DNA of 64,000 nt from Azospirillum sp. SYSU D00513 (GTDB taxonomy: Bacteria > Pseudomonadota > Alphaproteobacteria > Azospirillales > Azospirillaceae), in NCBI RefSeq assembly GCF_017356015.1, contig NZ_JAFIQV010000038.1, forward strand, positions 1-64,000, in the 5' to 3' direction. The translations under genes and the position numbers were made by a program. Position 1 is the stretch's first letter; each line of letters begins with the position of its first letter. Under the pieces are notes generated by a model. The model searched no databases. It had not been told where the DNA came from and worked only from the letters and a program-made list of their open reading frames with translations. This document shows positions 37,364 to 46,123 of the stretch, piece after piece.

Positions 37364-38905
37364 ATGACCCACCAACAGAAGCGGCGCCGCATGGCGCCGA
37401 ACGACCGTCTGCGCCAGCAACGCACGACGTCGCAATCCCACCCGCGCGGCCCGCACCAGGGCGGCGGACGCCGCCCGACGGGCGGCCCCGTCCCGGGCAC
37501 CGACGAGATCCTGTTCCTTCCGTTGGGCGGTTGCTCGCGCATCGGCATGAACATGGCGCTCTACGGCCATGCCGGAAAATGGCTGATCGTGGATGCCGGT
37601 GTCGCCTTCATGCGCGACGAGGCACCGGGCATTGACTCCCTCATGGCCGATCCGACCTTCATCGAGGAGCGGATCGAGGACGTGGTGGGCATGGTCGTGA
37701 CCCACGCGCACGAGGACCACATCGGCGCCATCCACCATCTGTGGCCGCGCCTGCGCTGCCCGATCTACGCCAGCCCCTTCGCGGCGCACGTCATCCGTGA
37801 CCGCTTCAAGGAGGCCGGCACCCTGCGCGAGGTCCGCGTGCGGAGCTTCACGATCGGCGACACCCTCAAGCTCGGCCCCTTCCAGGTCGAGACCATCGCC
37901 GTGACGCACTCGATCCCCGAACCGATGGCGCTCGCCATCCGGACCCCGGCGGGCACGGTGCTGCACACCGGCGACTGGAAGTTCGACCCGAACCCGCTGG
38001 TCGGCCGTCCCACGGACATCGCGGCGCTGAAGCGCCTCGGCGACGAAGGCGTGCTGGCGATGCTCTGCGACAGCACCAACGCGAACGTCGAGGGCAGCAC
38101 CGGCTCCGAGGCCGACGCGCGTGAGGGTCTGATCCAGGCCTTCGCGGGACGCAAGGGGGCCATTGCCGTGACCGGCTTCGCCAGCAACGTGGCGCGCATG
38201 ACCGCCGTCGCCGAGGCCGCCGCGGCCAACGACCGCAAGGTCGTGCTGGTCGGCCGCTCCATGCTGCGCATGGAGAAGGCGGCGCGGGCCTGCGGCTATC
38301 TGGACCATGTGCCGGAGTTCATCAGCGTGCAGGAAGCGGCCTGGACCGACCGCCGCAACCTCGTCCTGCTCTGCACCGGCAGCCAGGGCGAGGAGCGGGC
38401 GGCCTTGAGCCGGCTCGCCCGCAACGACCACCGCGACCTCTGGCTGGAGCGCGGCGACACGGCGATCTTCTCCGCCCGCGCCATCCCCGGCAACGAGGAG
38501 GCTCTGGGCAGCGTGCAGAACCATCTGCGCAGCATCGGGGTTGAGGTGCTGACCCCGGCCGAGGCGCCGGTCCACGTTTCGGGCCACCCGAAGCGGGACG
38601 ACCTGCGCCGCATGTACGGGCTGGTCCGGCCGCGCTTCGCGGTTCCGGTCCACGGCACCATCGAGCATCTGGAGGCGCACGCCCGTCTCGCCCGCGACTG
38701 CGGCGCCGAGCGCGCGCTGATCCCGGAGGACGGCGACATCCTGCGCCTGGCCCGCGAGGGCACGGCGGTCGTCGGCCGCATCGAGCCCAAGCGCCTCGCC
38801 AACAACGGCCAGGAGCTGGTCGCCTGGGCCGGCCTGCCCGCGGCCGATGAGGCCAGCGGGAAAGCCGCCGCCAGGACCGAAGAACCGGTGCGCCTCGCCG
38901 CCTGA
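37364..38905 (+). CDS. rnj: Ribonuclease J (metallo-beta-lactamase/beta-CASP)
   Basis: A 513-aa RNase J: metallo-beta-lactamase motif THAHEDHIGAIHH, LHTGDWKFDP, the beta-CASP insert with LCDSTNAN and VTGFASNVARM, and the final PVHGTIEHLEAH. RNase J has 5'-to-3' exonuclease and endonuclease activity and takes part in rRNA maturation and mRNA decay in alphaproteobacteria. The N-terminus is a basic, disordered stretch of about 40 residues. The start is uncertain: ATG 37364 (MTHQQKRRR) and ATG 37337 are both without a good ribosome site. The C-terminal domain seems short. Confidence 0.9.
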   Translation: MTHQQKRRRMAPNDRLRQQRTTSQSHPRGPHQGGGRRPTGGPVPGTDEILFLPLGGCSRIGMNMALYGHAGKWLIVDAGVAFMRDEAPGIDSLMADPTFIEERIEDVVGMVVTHAHEDHIGAIHHLWPRLRCPIYASPFAAHVIRDRFKEAGTLREVRVRSFTIGDTLKLGPFQVETIAVTHSIPEPMALAIRTPAGTVLHTGDWKFDPNPLVGRPTDIAALKRLGDEGVLAMLCDSTNANVEGSTGSEADAREGLIQAFAGRKGAIAVTGFASNVARMTAVAEAAAANDRKVVLVGRSMLRMEKAARACGYLDHVPEFISVQEAAWTDRRNLVLLCTGSQGEERAALSRLARNDHRDLWLERGDTAIFSARAIPGNEEALGSVQNHLRSIGVEVLTPAEAPVHVSGHPKRDDLRRMYGLVRPRFAVPVHGTIEHLEAHARLARDCGAERALIPEDGDILRLAREGTAVVGRIEPKRLANNGQELVAWAGLPAADEASGKAAARTEEPVRLAA

Positions 38906-38949
38906 GGCGGGCGCATCCTGAACCGACGCATCCGCGAAGGAGGCGGATC

Positions 38950-39195
38950 ATGTCCACATCCCTGCATTGGTCGTTCGAAACCCCGCGCCTGCTGAGGGCG
39001 GAGGGCACCGGCCAGGACGTCCGGCTCGTCTACGAGGCGGACGGCTTCCTCAGCAACTGGGTCGTTCTCGTCGAGGGGCGCGCCCGGGCGCATTGCCCCG
39101 ACCTGACCACGGCCATGGACCAGGCCCGCGCCCTCCTGAGCGGGGCCGGACCGGCCAAGCCTGAACCGGCCACACTGGAATTGAAGGCGGCCTGA
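38950..39195 (+). CDS. Hypothetical protein, 81 aa
   Basis: An 81-aa soluble protein, not recognised. It has beta-rich middle strands (DVRLVYEADGFLSNWVVLVE) and an Ala-rich end. GAAGGAGG lies seven bases before the ATG, giving good support for translation. It is 44 bp downstream of ribonuclease J and may share its transcript. Confidence 0.6.
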   Translation: MSTSLHWSFETPRLLRAEGTGQDVRLVYEADGFLSNWVVLVEGRARAHCPDLTTAMDQARALLSGAGPAKPEPATLELKAA

Positions 39196-39242
39196 GCCGG
39201 GCGAAACCGGACGGGCCGCCGCGACGCGCTACGGAGTGCATC

Positions 39243-39578
39243 ATGGCGGAATTCGCTGCCAACCAACTGTCCCTGTCCGAACTGCTGGAGCCGGTCCTGA
39301 CCGTGCTCGAAGGCGACGAGGTCGCGCTGGACCGGGCCATCAACGAGGTGGCCGAGACGCTCGCCGATTGCGGGACGCTGATGGTGGACGCGCTGGGCCG
39401 CCCGGCCCATGGCGTGACGGACGAGCAGGCGATCCTGATCGTCCTGGACACCTACATCCGCGAGCTTCTGCATTTCGGCGACGTCGAGGGCGCCGCCGAT
39501 CTGGGCGATCTCATGGACACCATCCACCGGTTCGGCCGCCGCCGCGACCGCAAGCGGCGCGGAACCCGCGCCGCGTAA
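39243..39578 (+). CDS. Hypothetical protein, 111 aa
   Basis: A 111-aa helical protein, acidic in the middle and strongly basic at the end (HRFGRRRDRKRRGTRAA). Not recognised. GGAG lies nine bases before the ATG. It follows the 81-aa gene by 47 bp and ends 11 bp before the convergent omega-like gene. Confidence 0.58.
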   Translation: MAEFAANQLSLSELLEPVLTVLEGDEVALDRAINEVAETLADCGTLMVDALGRPAHGVTDEQAILIVLDTYIRELLHFGDVEGAADLGDLMDTIHRFGRRRDRKRRGTRAA

Positions 39579-39589
39579 GAGGGGGCGGA

Positions 39590-40045
39590 TCAGGGGCCGA
39601 CGTCGCCGTCGGCGTCCTGACCGACCACGTCCTCCTCGGTCATGTCGAAGGCGGCGCCCGGATTGCCATCCATCTCAGACAGCATGTCCTCGTCCTCGGT
39701 CAGGTCCTCCTCGCGGTCGCCCATGGCGTCGTCGCCGTCCAGGGAGTTGTCGGTGCGGGCGGCCCAGTCATGCTCGCTCGCCATCAGCTCCGCGATTTCC
39801 TCCTCCGGCTGGTCCGGCTCGACGCTGCGCTGATGGCCCTTGATCAGTGCGTTGCGAAGCTCCTCCACCGACACGGTCTGCTCGGCGATCTCCCGCAGGG
39901 AGACGACCGGGTTCTTGTCGTTGTCGCGGTCGAGCGACGGGGCGGCCCCGCCGGCGAGATGCCGGGCGCGCTGGGCCGCCACCATGACCAGATCGAACCG
40001 GTTCGGGACGTGAAGGACGCAATCTTCGACGGTGACGCGGGCCAT
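39590..40045 (-). CDS. rpoZ: RNA polymerase omega subunit (RpoZ-like) with acidic tail
   Basis: A 151-aa protein. Residues 1-85 match omega: MARVTVEDC, VPNRFDLVMVAAQRAR, DRDNDKNPVVSLREIA, ELRNALIKG. Omega binds the beta-prime subunit and aids polymerase assembly. The last 55 residues form an acidic tail rich in Asp/Glu (DREEDLTEDEDMLSE). ATG 40045 has AGGAG eight bases upstream. The gene is not next to folK/relA, the usual rpoZ neighbours, so it may be an additional copy. Confidence 0.85.
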   Translation of the reverse strand: MARVTVEDCVLHVPNRFDLVMVAAQRARHLAGGAAPSLDRDNDKNPVVSLREIAEQTVSVEELRNALIKGHQRSVEPDQPEEEIAELMASEHDWAARTDNSLDGDDAMGDREEDLTEDEDMLSEMDGNPGAAFDMTEEDVVGQDADGDVGP

Positions 40046-40319
40046 GCGGCGCACTCCTGGCTTGAGGCATCGGGCTGGGACAGGCCGGCGGCAACGATGC
40101 CGGCGGTGGAAAAAGGTTGATGTGCCGGCGCTTGGCCCCTATGACCGTCGGCCCGCCGGCCGGGCATCCGGCACCCTCATCCCAACAGGGTGCGGGGGTG
40201 ACGCCGCCACGCGTTCCGATGGGATAGGCCGACGGGCCAGGGCGGCCCGGCACGGGCCGCCGCCCGGCAACAAAGGCCCCGGACCGGGGTTACCCAGCAC
40301 GCCAGAATCATCCGCGATC

Positions 40320-40811
40320 ATGAGTTTCAGAATGTCACCTCCGCCCCGCTCCCCGATGCAGCCCCGCCCCAACCGGGGCATGCCGTCCAAGGCCTCCGCG
40401 TCTCCGACGCCGCGCGGCCGCGAGCGGAATCTCGGCGATGACGCGCTGGCAGCGCTCGACGATCCCCGGTCGCGCGCGGCGGCCATGGCGGTCATCGAGG
40501 AGGCGGCGCGGACCGACGCCGACGAGCGCCGCCGCTTCGCCTCGGCGGCCAGCCGCGTCACCGGCGCCTCGGGGCCGAACGCGCTGCTGGCCGCGGCCCG
40601 CATCTATGTGGCCGACCTCTGGGCGCTCGCCGGGCTGGGGGAGGGCATGGCGGAAAAGCGCCGGGCGCTCGGACTGCTCGGCGACGTCGCCGCGAAGGGC
40701 GTGGCTCCGGCGCCCGGCCCGCAGGGTGCCACCGCGTCCCGTCCCCCGGCGCGCGCCGGGGAACGCAACGCCATGGGCTGGCCGCCGCGCAAGCCCCGCG
40801 ACGACCGGTAG
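40320..40811 (+). CDS. Hypothetical protein, 163 aa
   Basis: A 163-aa protein, not recognised. The first 40 residues are Pro/Arg/Ser-rich and probably disordered; the centre (about 38-110) is helical and Ala-rich (DDALAALDDPRSRAAAMAV). The start is uncertain: ATGs at 40320, 40332, 40356 and 40380 all lack a clear ribosome site. It precedes the ERCC4 nuclease gene by 68 bp. Confidence 0.5.
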   Translation: MSFRMSPPPRSPMQPRPNRGMPSKASASPTPRGRERNLGDDALAALDDPRSRAAAMAVIEEAARTDADERRRFASAASRVTGASGPNALLAAARIYVADLWALAGLGEGMAEKRRALGLLGDVAAKGVAPAPGPQGATASRPPARAGERNAMGWPPRKPRDDR

Positions 40812-40879
40812 GGTCCGCGCGACGTTCCGGTCCCGGCGCGGTTGTGCTTATTGCGACCGCCACCGGCACCGGAACCCCC

Positions 40880-41533
40880 ATGCGCATCGTCGCCGACAGC
40901 CACGAGCCCGCAGAACTGATCAACCTGCTCCGCGCGACCAAGAGCGTGGACGGCAGCGCCGTGGAGGTCGAGGCCGGCCTGCTCGACGTTGGCGACTACC
41001 TGATCGGTCCGAGCGCCGCCGTCGAACGCAAGGCCGGCGGCGATTTCGTCGCCTCGCTCCTCGACGGACGCTTCGCCGAGCAGGCGGCCAAGCTGCGCGC
41101 GAGCTACGAGAAGGTCGTCTGGATCATCGAGGGCAACCCCTACGACGGCCACGTCGCGCTGGAGCCGAAGGTGATCACCGGTGCCATCAGCCATCTCGCC
41201 ATGGTCGAGGGCGCCACCGTCCTGCGGACGCAGAGCCTCCAGGAAACGGCGGATCTGCTGCTGTCCATGGCCAAGCGGCTTCAGGACGGCCGCCAGGACC
41301 TGGCGCTCCGCCCCGGCAAGCCGGCCGACCCGCGCCTTCTCGCCGAATACATCGTCAGCGGCCTGCCCGGCATCGGCCGCGCCAAGGCGCGCTCCCTCCT
41401 CCAGCGCTTCGGCACCGTGCGCGGGGTCTTTGCGGCGGACACGGCCGACATCGCCAAAGTCCGCGGCTTCGGCCGAAAGACCGCGGAGTCCATCCGCGCG
41501 GCGCTCGACACGCCCTACCAGGTTCCACCCTGA
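40880..41533 (+). CDS. ERCC4/XPF-type nuclease with helix-hairpin-helix domain
   Basis: A 217-aa protein with the fold of archaeal/eukaryotic XPF nucleases. The ERCC4 domain (about 1-130) has D7 and E9, GDY (38-40), the catalytic ERK (49-51) and D55, followed by SLLDGRF. A tandem helix-hairpin-helix covers about 155-210 (GLPGIGRAKARSLLQRFG; VRGFGRKTAESIRAAL). XPF enzymes cut branched DNA as dimers; this suggests a role in repair or recombination. No helicase domain is attached. Weak ribosome site; a GTG at 40844 is an alternative start. Confidence 0.82.
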   Translation: MRIVADSHEPAELINLLRATKSVDGSAVEVEAGLLDVGDYLIGPSAAVERKAGGDFVASLLDGRFAEQAAKLRASYEKVVWIIEGNPYDGHVALEPKVITGAISHLAMVEGATVLRTQSLQETADLLLSMAKRLQDGRQDLALRPGKPADPRLLAEYIVSGLPGIGRAKARSLLQRFGTVRGVFAADTADIAKVRGFGRKTAESIRAALDTPYQVPP

Positions 41534-41601
41534 TCCGCCCGGCGTGATGCCTCCGTTGCTGCCCCGTTGAAAGGGGAAGGCACGACAGGAGAGGACAGCC
41601 G

Positions 41602-41811
41602 ATGACGGACGAACGGAAGGACCACGCGGTCGAGCAGGACCAGCGCGCCATGCAGCCGGGCGTCGGCGGCCCGGACCGCCCCATGCCCGACGACGGCGCC
41701 CTCGATCAATCCGACGCCCAGCCTGCCGGCCGCTCGGTCGAGGACGGGCAGACAGAGTTGCAGCCAGAGATCGACCGGCCGAAGCCGGATGCCGGGGACG
41801 CGACGCTGTAG
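41602..41811 (+). CDS. Small hydrophilic protein, 69 aa
   Basis: A 69-aa protein with no hydrophobic segment and a composition rich in Asp, Gln, Pro and Gly, probably unstructured. Ribosome site AGGAGAGGA before the ATG is strong. Not recognised. Follows the ERCC4 gene by 68 bp. Confidence 0.55.
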   Translation: MTDERKDHAVEQDQRAMQPGVGGPDRPMPDDGALDQSDAQPAGRSVEDGQTELQPEIDRPKPDAGDATL

Positions 41812-41859
41812 AGAGACAGTCACAAAACACTGCGGTTTCAAAAACACCACGGTTTCGTC

Positions 41860-41897
41860 AAAAGAGCGAGGCCCGCCGGTAGCAGACGGCAGGCCTC
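41860..41897 (-). terminator. Probable terminator after the LysR gene
   Basis: GAGGCCCGCCG (41868-41878) pairs with CGGCAGGCCTC (41887-41897), one mismatch; on the minus strand it is followed by GCTCTTTT. It lies about 110 bp past the LysR stop. Confidence 0.45.
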
Positions 41898-42008
41898 TGA
41901 AGACTTCGATCCGCCTGCCGGATGAAAGCTCGAAAAGCCCAGGCCGGCAAACAGATCGTTATGAGCACCATAGATGCATTTTTCATATTGGCCGATTCCC
42001 GGACGCCG

Positions 42009-42905
42009 TCAAGCCTGGGCGTCCACCCGCGCCGTCAGCATCTCCCGGAAGGCCTGGGCGGCGGGCGACAGGGAGCGGCCGGCCTTCAGAACCAGCGCGA
42101 TGGAGCGCCGCAGGGCCGGCGTGTCCACCGGGCGCAGGGCGATGGCCGGGGCGAGCGACAGTTCGATCGCCGTGGAGGGCAGCAGTGCGATGCCCAGACC
42201 GGCGCGGACGAGGCCGACGGCGGTGCTCATGTAGGTGACCTCGTAGGCCGGCGCGATCAGCAGGTTCCGTTCGGCGAAGGCGCGGTTCGCCAGATAGCGC
42301 ACGGTGCTCTCAGGATTGGTAAGGATCAGCGGCTCGGCCGCCAACTCCTCCAGGGTGAGGCGCTCGGCCGCGCAGAGCCGGTGGTCCGGCGGCAGGACGG
42401 CCAGCAGTTCGTCGCCCAACAGCCGGACGGTCTCCAGCCCGGCCTCCGGCTCGATGTCGGCGCCGATGCCGAAATCCACCGCCTCTTCCTGCACCAGGGC
42501 GTTGATGCGGCGCCCGACGCCGTCGCGAATCTGAACCCGGATCCGGGGATGCGCCGCCCGGAACTCCGCGATCAGCGGCGGCAGGACGGTGGCGGCGACG
42601 GAGGGCAGGGCGGCGATGGAGACGCTGCCGGACCGCAGGGCGGCCATCTCCCGCGCGCTCTCCACCACCGCGTCGAAATCGCCGAGCAGCCGTTCCAGCG
42701 CCGGCAGCAGATCCCGGCCGACCCGCGTCAGCTCCACCGACCGCGTGTTGCGGTCGAAGAGGCGCACGCCGAGCGACTGTTCGAGCTGGCGGATCTGCAC
42801 CGTCAGCGCCGGCTGGGACAGGTTCAGCAGGTTCGCCGCCCGCGTGAAGCTGGCGAAGCGCGCCGTGACGATGAAGGCCCGGACCTGACGCAGGTTCACG
42901 TTCAT
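42009..42905 (-). CDS. LysR-family transcriptional regulator
   Basis: A 298-aa LysR regulator: winged helix at about 1-60 (NLRQVRAFIVTARFASFTRA; NLSQPALTVQIRQLE) and a substrate-binding domain at about 90-290. It is divergent from the AtuA gene, starts 110 bp apart, and thus probably regulates the AtuA/AtuA-related/Bug cluster. The short intergenic holds AT-rich sequence suited to a LysR site. Inducer unknown. Confidence 0.9.
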   Translation of the reverse strand: MNVNLRQVRAFIVTARFASFTRAANLLNLSQPALTVQIRQLEQSLGVRLFDRNTRSVELTRVGRDLLPALERLLGDFDAVVESAREMAALRSGSVSIAALPSVAATVLPPLIAEFRAAHPRIRVQIRDGVGRRINALVQEEAVDFGIGADIEPEAGLETVRLLGDELLAVLPPDHRLCAAERLTLEELAAEPLILTNPESTVRYLANRAFAERNLLIAPAYEVTYMSTAVGLVRAGLGIALLPSTAIELSLAPAIALRPVDTPALRRSIALVLKAGRSLSPAAQAFREMLTARVDAQA

Positions 42906-43015
42906 AACGGTTCTTTATCGCTGATATCAGAATTTTTCAATTCACCTATGAAGGTTAGCGCAATAATCTGCCCGACGAACAATACGTCCATGACCAGCGG
43001 GAGTGCGGCCGGAAG

Positions 43016-44335
43016 ATGGTGCGGATCGGTTGCGGGGCCGGCTTCGGGGGCGATCGCCTGGAGCCGGCGGTCCGGCTGCTCGAAGAGGGCGGGCTGGACT
43101 ATCTGGTGCTGGAGTGTCTGGCGGAGCGCACCATCGCGCTCGGCCAGAAGCGCCGGCTGCATGATCCGGAGGCCGGTTACGACCCGCTGCTCGAACGGCG
43201 CCTGCGCCCCCTGCTGCCGCTGTTGAGGGTGAAGGGAACGCGCCTCGTCACCAACATGGGCTCCGCGAACCCTCTGGCGGCCGGAAGGCTGACCGCGCGG
43301 ATGGCGGGGGAAATGGGGCTCGACCTCACCATCGCGGTGGTGACGGGGGACGACGTCCTGTCCGAACTGGACCCGGAGGCGCCCTCCATGGAAGACGGCC
43401 GCCCGCTGTCGGGTTACGGGCGCATCCTGTCGGCCAACGCCTATCTCGGCGCCGATGCCATTCTGCCGGGGATGGAGGCCGGGGCCGACATCGTGATCAC
43501 CGGCCGCGTCGCCGACCCCTCCCTGGTCGTCGCCCCGCTCGCCCATCACTTCGGCTGGGACCTGGCCGACGCCGCGCGCATCGGGCAGGCGACGGCCATC
43601 GGCCATCTCCTGGAATGCGGCGGGCAGGTCACCGGCGGCTATTTCGCCGACCCCGGCCGCAAGGAGGTCGAGGGGCTGGAGGATCTGGGCTTCCCCTTCG
43701 CCGAGGTGGAGCCGGACGGACGCTGCGTGCTGGGCAAGCTGCCGGGGACGGGCGGGCTGATCACCGCGGGCACGGTCAAGGAACAGCTCCTCTACGAGGT
43801 CACGGATCCCGGCGGCTATCTCACCCCCGACGTGACCGCCGACTTCCGCGCCATCCGCATCCGCCCGCTGGGCGGGGACCGGGTGGAGGTCAGCGGCGGG
43901 ACCGGGCGGACCCGGCCGGACACGCTGAAGGTCAGCGTCGGCTATCACGCCGGTTATGTCGGGGAGGGGGAGATCTCCTACTGCGGCGCCAACGCGCTGG
44001 CCCGCGCGCGCCAGGCCGGCGCGGTGCTGCACCGGCGGCTGGCCCATGGCTTCTCCGAATTCCGCATCGAATGCCTGGGCGGCGAGGCCTACCGCTACGG
44101 CTTCCTGGAGGGGGCGGAGCCCACCCGCGAATACCGCCTGCGCGTGGCCGGACGCGCCACCACCCTGGCCGAGGCCGAGGAGATCGGCCGCGAGGTCGAG
44201 GCCATGCTGACCAACGGGCCGGCCGGCGGCGGCGGCACCCGCCGCCACGCGCAGGAGACGGTCGGGATCGTGTCCACCCTGCTGCCGCGCGGCAAGGCCC
44301 GCCCCGGCGTCACCCTCATCCGGACCGCGCCATGA
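43016..44335 (+). CDS. AtuA family (DUF1446) protein
   Basis: A 439-aa protein of the acyclic terpene utilisation AtuA/DUF1446 family (IGCGAGFGGDRLEPA, TNMGSANPLAAG, ITGRVADPSLVVAPL, GGQVTGGYFADPG). The molecular role of AtuA is unknown; in Pseudomonas it belongs to the citronellol/geraniol pathway. No other atu genes are here. Instead it is coupled (ATGA) to a small AtuA-related protein and followed by a Bug binding protein, suggesting a carboxylate catabolic locus. Confidence 0.85.
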   Translation: MVRIGCGAGFGGDRLEPAVRLLEEGGLDYLVLECLAERTIALGQKRRLHDPEAGYDPLLERRLRPLLPLLRVKGTRLVTNMGSANPLAAGRLTARMAGEMGLDLTIAVVTGDDVLSELDPEAPSMEDGRPLSGYGRILSANAYLGADAILPGMEAGADIVITGRVADPSLVVAPLAHHFGWDLADAARIGQATAIGHLLECGGQVTGGYFADPGRKEVEGLEDLGFPFAEVEPDGRCVLGKLPGTGGLITAGTVKEQLLYEVTDPGGYLTPDVTADFRAIRIRPLGGDRVEVSGGTGRTRPDTLKVSVGYHAGYVGEGEISYCGANALARARQAGAVLHRRLAHGFSEFRIECLGGEAYRYGFLEGAEPTREYRLRVAGRATTLAEAEEIGREVEAMLTNGPAGGGGTRRHAQETVGIVSTLLPRGKARPGVTLIRTAP

Positions 44336-44655
44336 AGTTCCGCCTGCACGACATCGCCCATTGCCGCGCCGGGGACAAGGGCGACACCTCCACCCTGTCG
44401 CTGATCCCCTTCGACGAGGCCGACTACCCGCTGCTGTGCCGGGAGGTCACCGCCGAGGCCGTGAAGGCTTTCCTGGGCCGGACCATCCGGGGGGAAGTGA
44501 CGCGCCACGAGCTGCCGAACCTGCCCGCCCTTCAGTTCGTCTGCACCGGCGCGCTGGGGGGCGGGGTCACCACCTCGCTCGCCATCGATCCGCACGGCAA
44601 GTGCCTCAGCTCCGAACTGCTGGAGATGGAGCTGGAGACCGGCACCGGCCTTTGA
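44332..44655 (+). CDS. AtuA-related small protein
   Basis: A 107-aa protein (LHDIAHCRAGDKGDTSTLSL...; LPNLPALQFVCTGALGGGVT) that in many genomes is the C-terminal domain of AtuA-type proteins; here it is a separate gene. ATG overlaps the AtuA stop (ATGA), implying equal synthesis. Two Cys and a conserved GDKGDTS may be functional. Role unknown. Confidence 0.82.
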   Translation: MKFRLHDIAHCRAGDKGDTSTLSLIPFDEADYPLLCREVTAEAVKAFLGRTIRGEVTRHELPNLPALQFVCTGALGGGVTTSLAIDPHGKCLSSELLEMELETGTGL

Positions 44656-44699
44656 AAAACATTCATCCGAAAAACGAAAGCACCCTAGGGAGAAGACAC

Positions 44700-45668
44700 A
44701 TGTTCAGGACCATCATGGCGGGGGCCATCGCCCTCGCGGCGGTGACGGCGGCCGGCACGGCCGGGGCGCAGGCCACTTACCCGGAGAAGTCCGTCCGCTT
44801 CCTCGTCCCCTTCGCCGCCGGCAGCGCGACCGACACGCTGGCGCGCGTGCTGGGCCAGCACATGTCCCAGACCCTCGGCCAGTCTATCGTGGTGGAGAAC
44901 ATCCCCGGCGCCAACGGCTCCATCGCCGCCTCGCAGGTCGCGCGCGCCGCGCCGGACGGCTACACGGTTCTGATGGCGACGAACACCACCCACGCCGCCA
45001 ACCAGAACATGATGAAGACCATGTCCTACGACCCGGTGAAGGACTTCGCGCCGGTGACCAAGCTGGGCGACATCCCGCTGGCCTTCATCGCCAATCCCTC
45101 GGTGCCGGCCAACACGGTCCAGGAGCTGGTCGCCCACGCCAAGGCCAACCCCGGCCAACTCTCCTTCGGCAGCGGCTCCAGCTCGTCGCGAATCGCGGCG
45201 GAGATGGTGCGGAGCATGACCGGCATCGAGATGCTGCACGTGCCCTACAAGAGCAACCCGCAGGCGATCCAGGATCTGCTGGGCGGCCAGATCTCGCTGG
45301 TCTTCGCCGATCTCGCCACCACCCTGCCGCACGTGCGCGCCGGCAAGGCCAAGGGTCTCGCCGTCTCCGGCGCTCGCCGCGCCGCGCTGGCGCCCGAGCT
45401 GCCGACCATGGCCGAGGCCGGCGTTCCCGGCTACGAGCTGACCGCCTGGTTCGCCGCCTTCGTGCCGGCCGGCACGCCCAAGCCCGTCATCGAGAAGCTG
45501 CACGCCGCCTTCACCGCCGCGATCAAGGACAAGGACTCGGCGGCCCGCCTCAACAACGCCGGCATCGAGCCGACCACCAGCACGCCGGAGGAGCTGGCGG
45601 CGCTCGTCCAGTCGGAAACCAAGAAGTGGGCCGACATCGTCCAGGCCGCCGGCATCCAGAAAGAGTGA
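44700..45668 (+). CDS. Bug/TctC-family extracytoplasmic solute-binding protein
   Basis: A 322-aa tripartite tricarboxylate transporter-type binding protein. A signal peptide (MFRTIMAGAIALAAVTAAGTAGAQA, cleaved near residue 24; cut here to its type) precedes the mature part with YPEKSVRFLVPFAAGSATD, the Bug family start, and YKSNPQAIQDLLGGQI. It binds a carboxylic acid in the periplasm; no TctA/TctB permease genes follow, so it would use membrane partners elsewhere. AGGGAGAAG lies before ATG 44700. Confidence 0.88.
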   Translation: MFRTIMAGAIALAAVTAAGTAGAQATYPEKSVRFLVPFAAGSATDTLARVLGQHMSQTLGQSIVVENIPGANGSIAASQVARAAPDGYTVLMATNTTHAANQNMMKTMSYDPVKDFAPVTKLGDIPLAFIANPSVPANTVQELVAHAKANPGQLSFGSGSSSSRIAAEMVRSMTGIEMLHVPYKSNPQAIQDLLGGQISLVFADLATTLPHVRAGKAKGLAVSGARRAALAPELPTMAEAGVPGYELTAWFAAFVPAGTPKPVIEKLHAAFTAAIKDKDSAARLNNAGIEPTTSTPEELAALVQSETKKWADIVQAAGIQKE

Positions 45669-45692
45669 GCACCTTCGGCTGATGGGGGCGGC

Positions 45693-45729
45693 GGACGGGA
45701 GCGGCCTGCGGCCCGCCGCTCCCGTCCGA
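45693..45729 (+). terminator. Hairpin after the Bug gene
   Basis: CGGACGGGAGCGG pairs with CCGCTCCCGTCCG (13 bp) across an 11-base loop, 24 bp past the stop. There is no T-run, so it may be a 3'-end protector rather than a terminator. Confidence 0.5.
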
Positions 45730-45879
45730 ACGTCGGATCCCGGTCATGCGGAGTAGGACCCGCCACCGATTCTCCGGTCCCGAACAGCCTCATGCGCGTT
45801 ACCGCTTGAGCCGGCCTGGAAACCGCACCATCGCGTTCGCATTGTCTCCAAATAGGCTGGTGGAGACGGAGCGTCGTCG

Positions 45880-46119
45880 ATGACCTTTCGCGGTGGATTG
45901 CTGCTTCTCACGGTGACGGGCCTCGGGCTGCTCTACACGCTTCAGTCCTCGGGCACGGAAAAGCACATGGCGTCTGCCGCCATCCTCACCGGGATCAGCC
46001 TCGCGGCGCTGGGCGCCCTGGCCCGTTCGCTCCGGGTCGCCTATCTGCGCACCAGGCCGCCGGGCCTGCGCCACAACAGCGCCCGGCTGGCGCGCGAACG
46101 GCTGATGCGGACGGGCTGA
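45880..46119 (+). CDS. Small membrane protein, 79 aa
   Basis: A 79-aa protein with two membrane segments (LLLLTVTGLGLLYTL; AAILTGISLAALGALARSL) and a basic C-terminal tail. Not recognised. No strong ribosome site. It converges with the PPC gene, four bases apart. Confidence 0.5.
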   Translation: MTFRGGLLLLTVTGLGLLYTLQSSGTEKHMASAAILTGISLAALGALARSLRVAYLRTRPPGLRHNSARLARERLMRTG

Positions 46120-46123
46120 CCGG

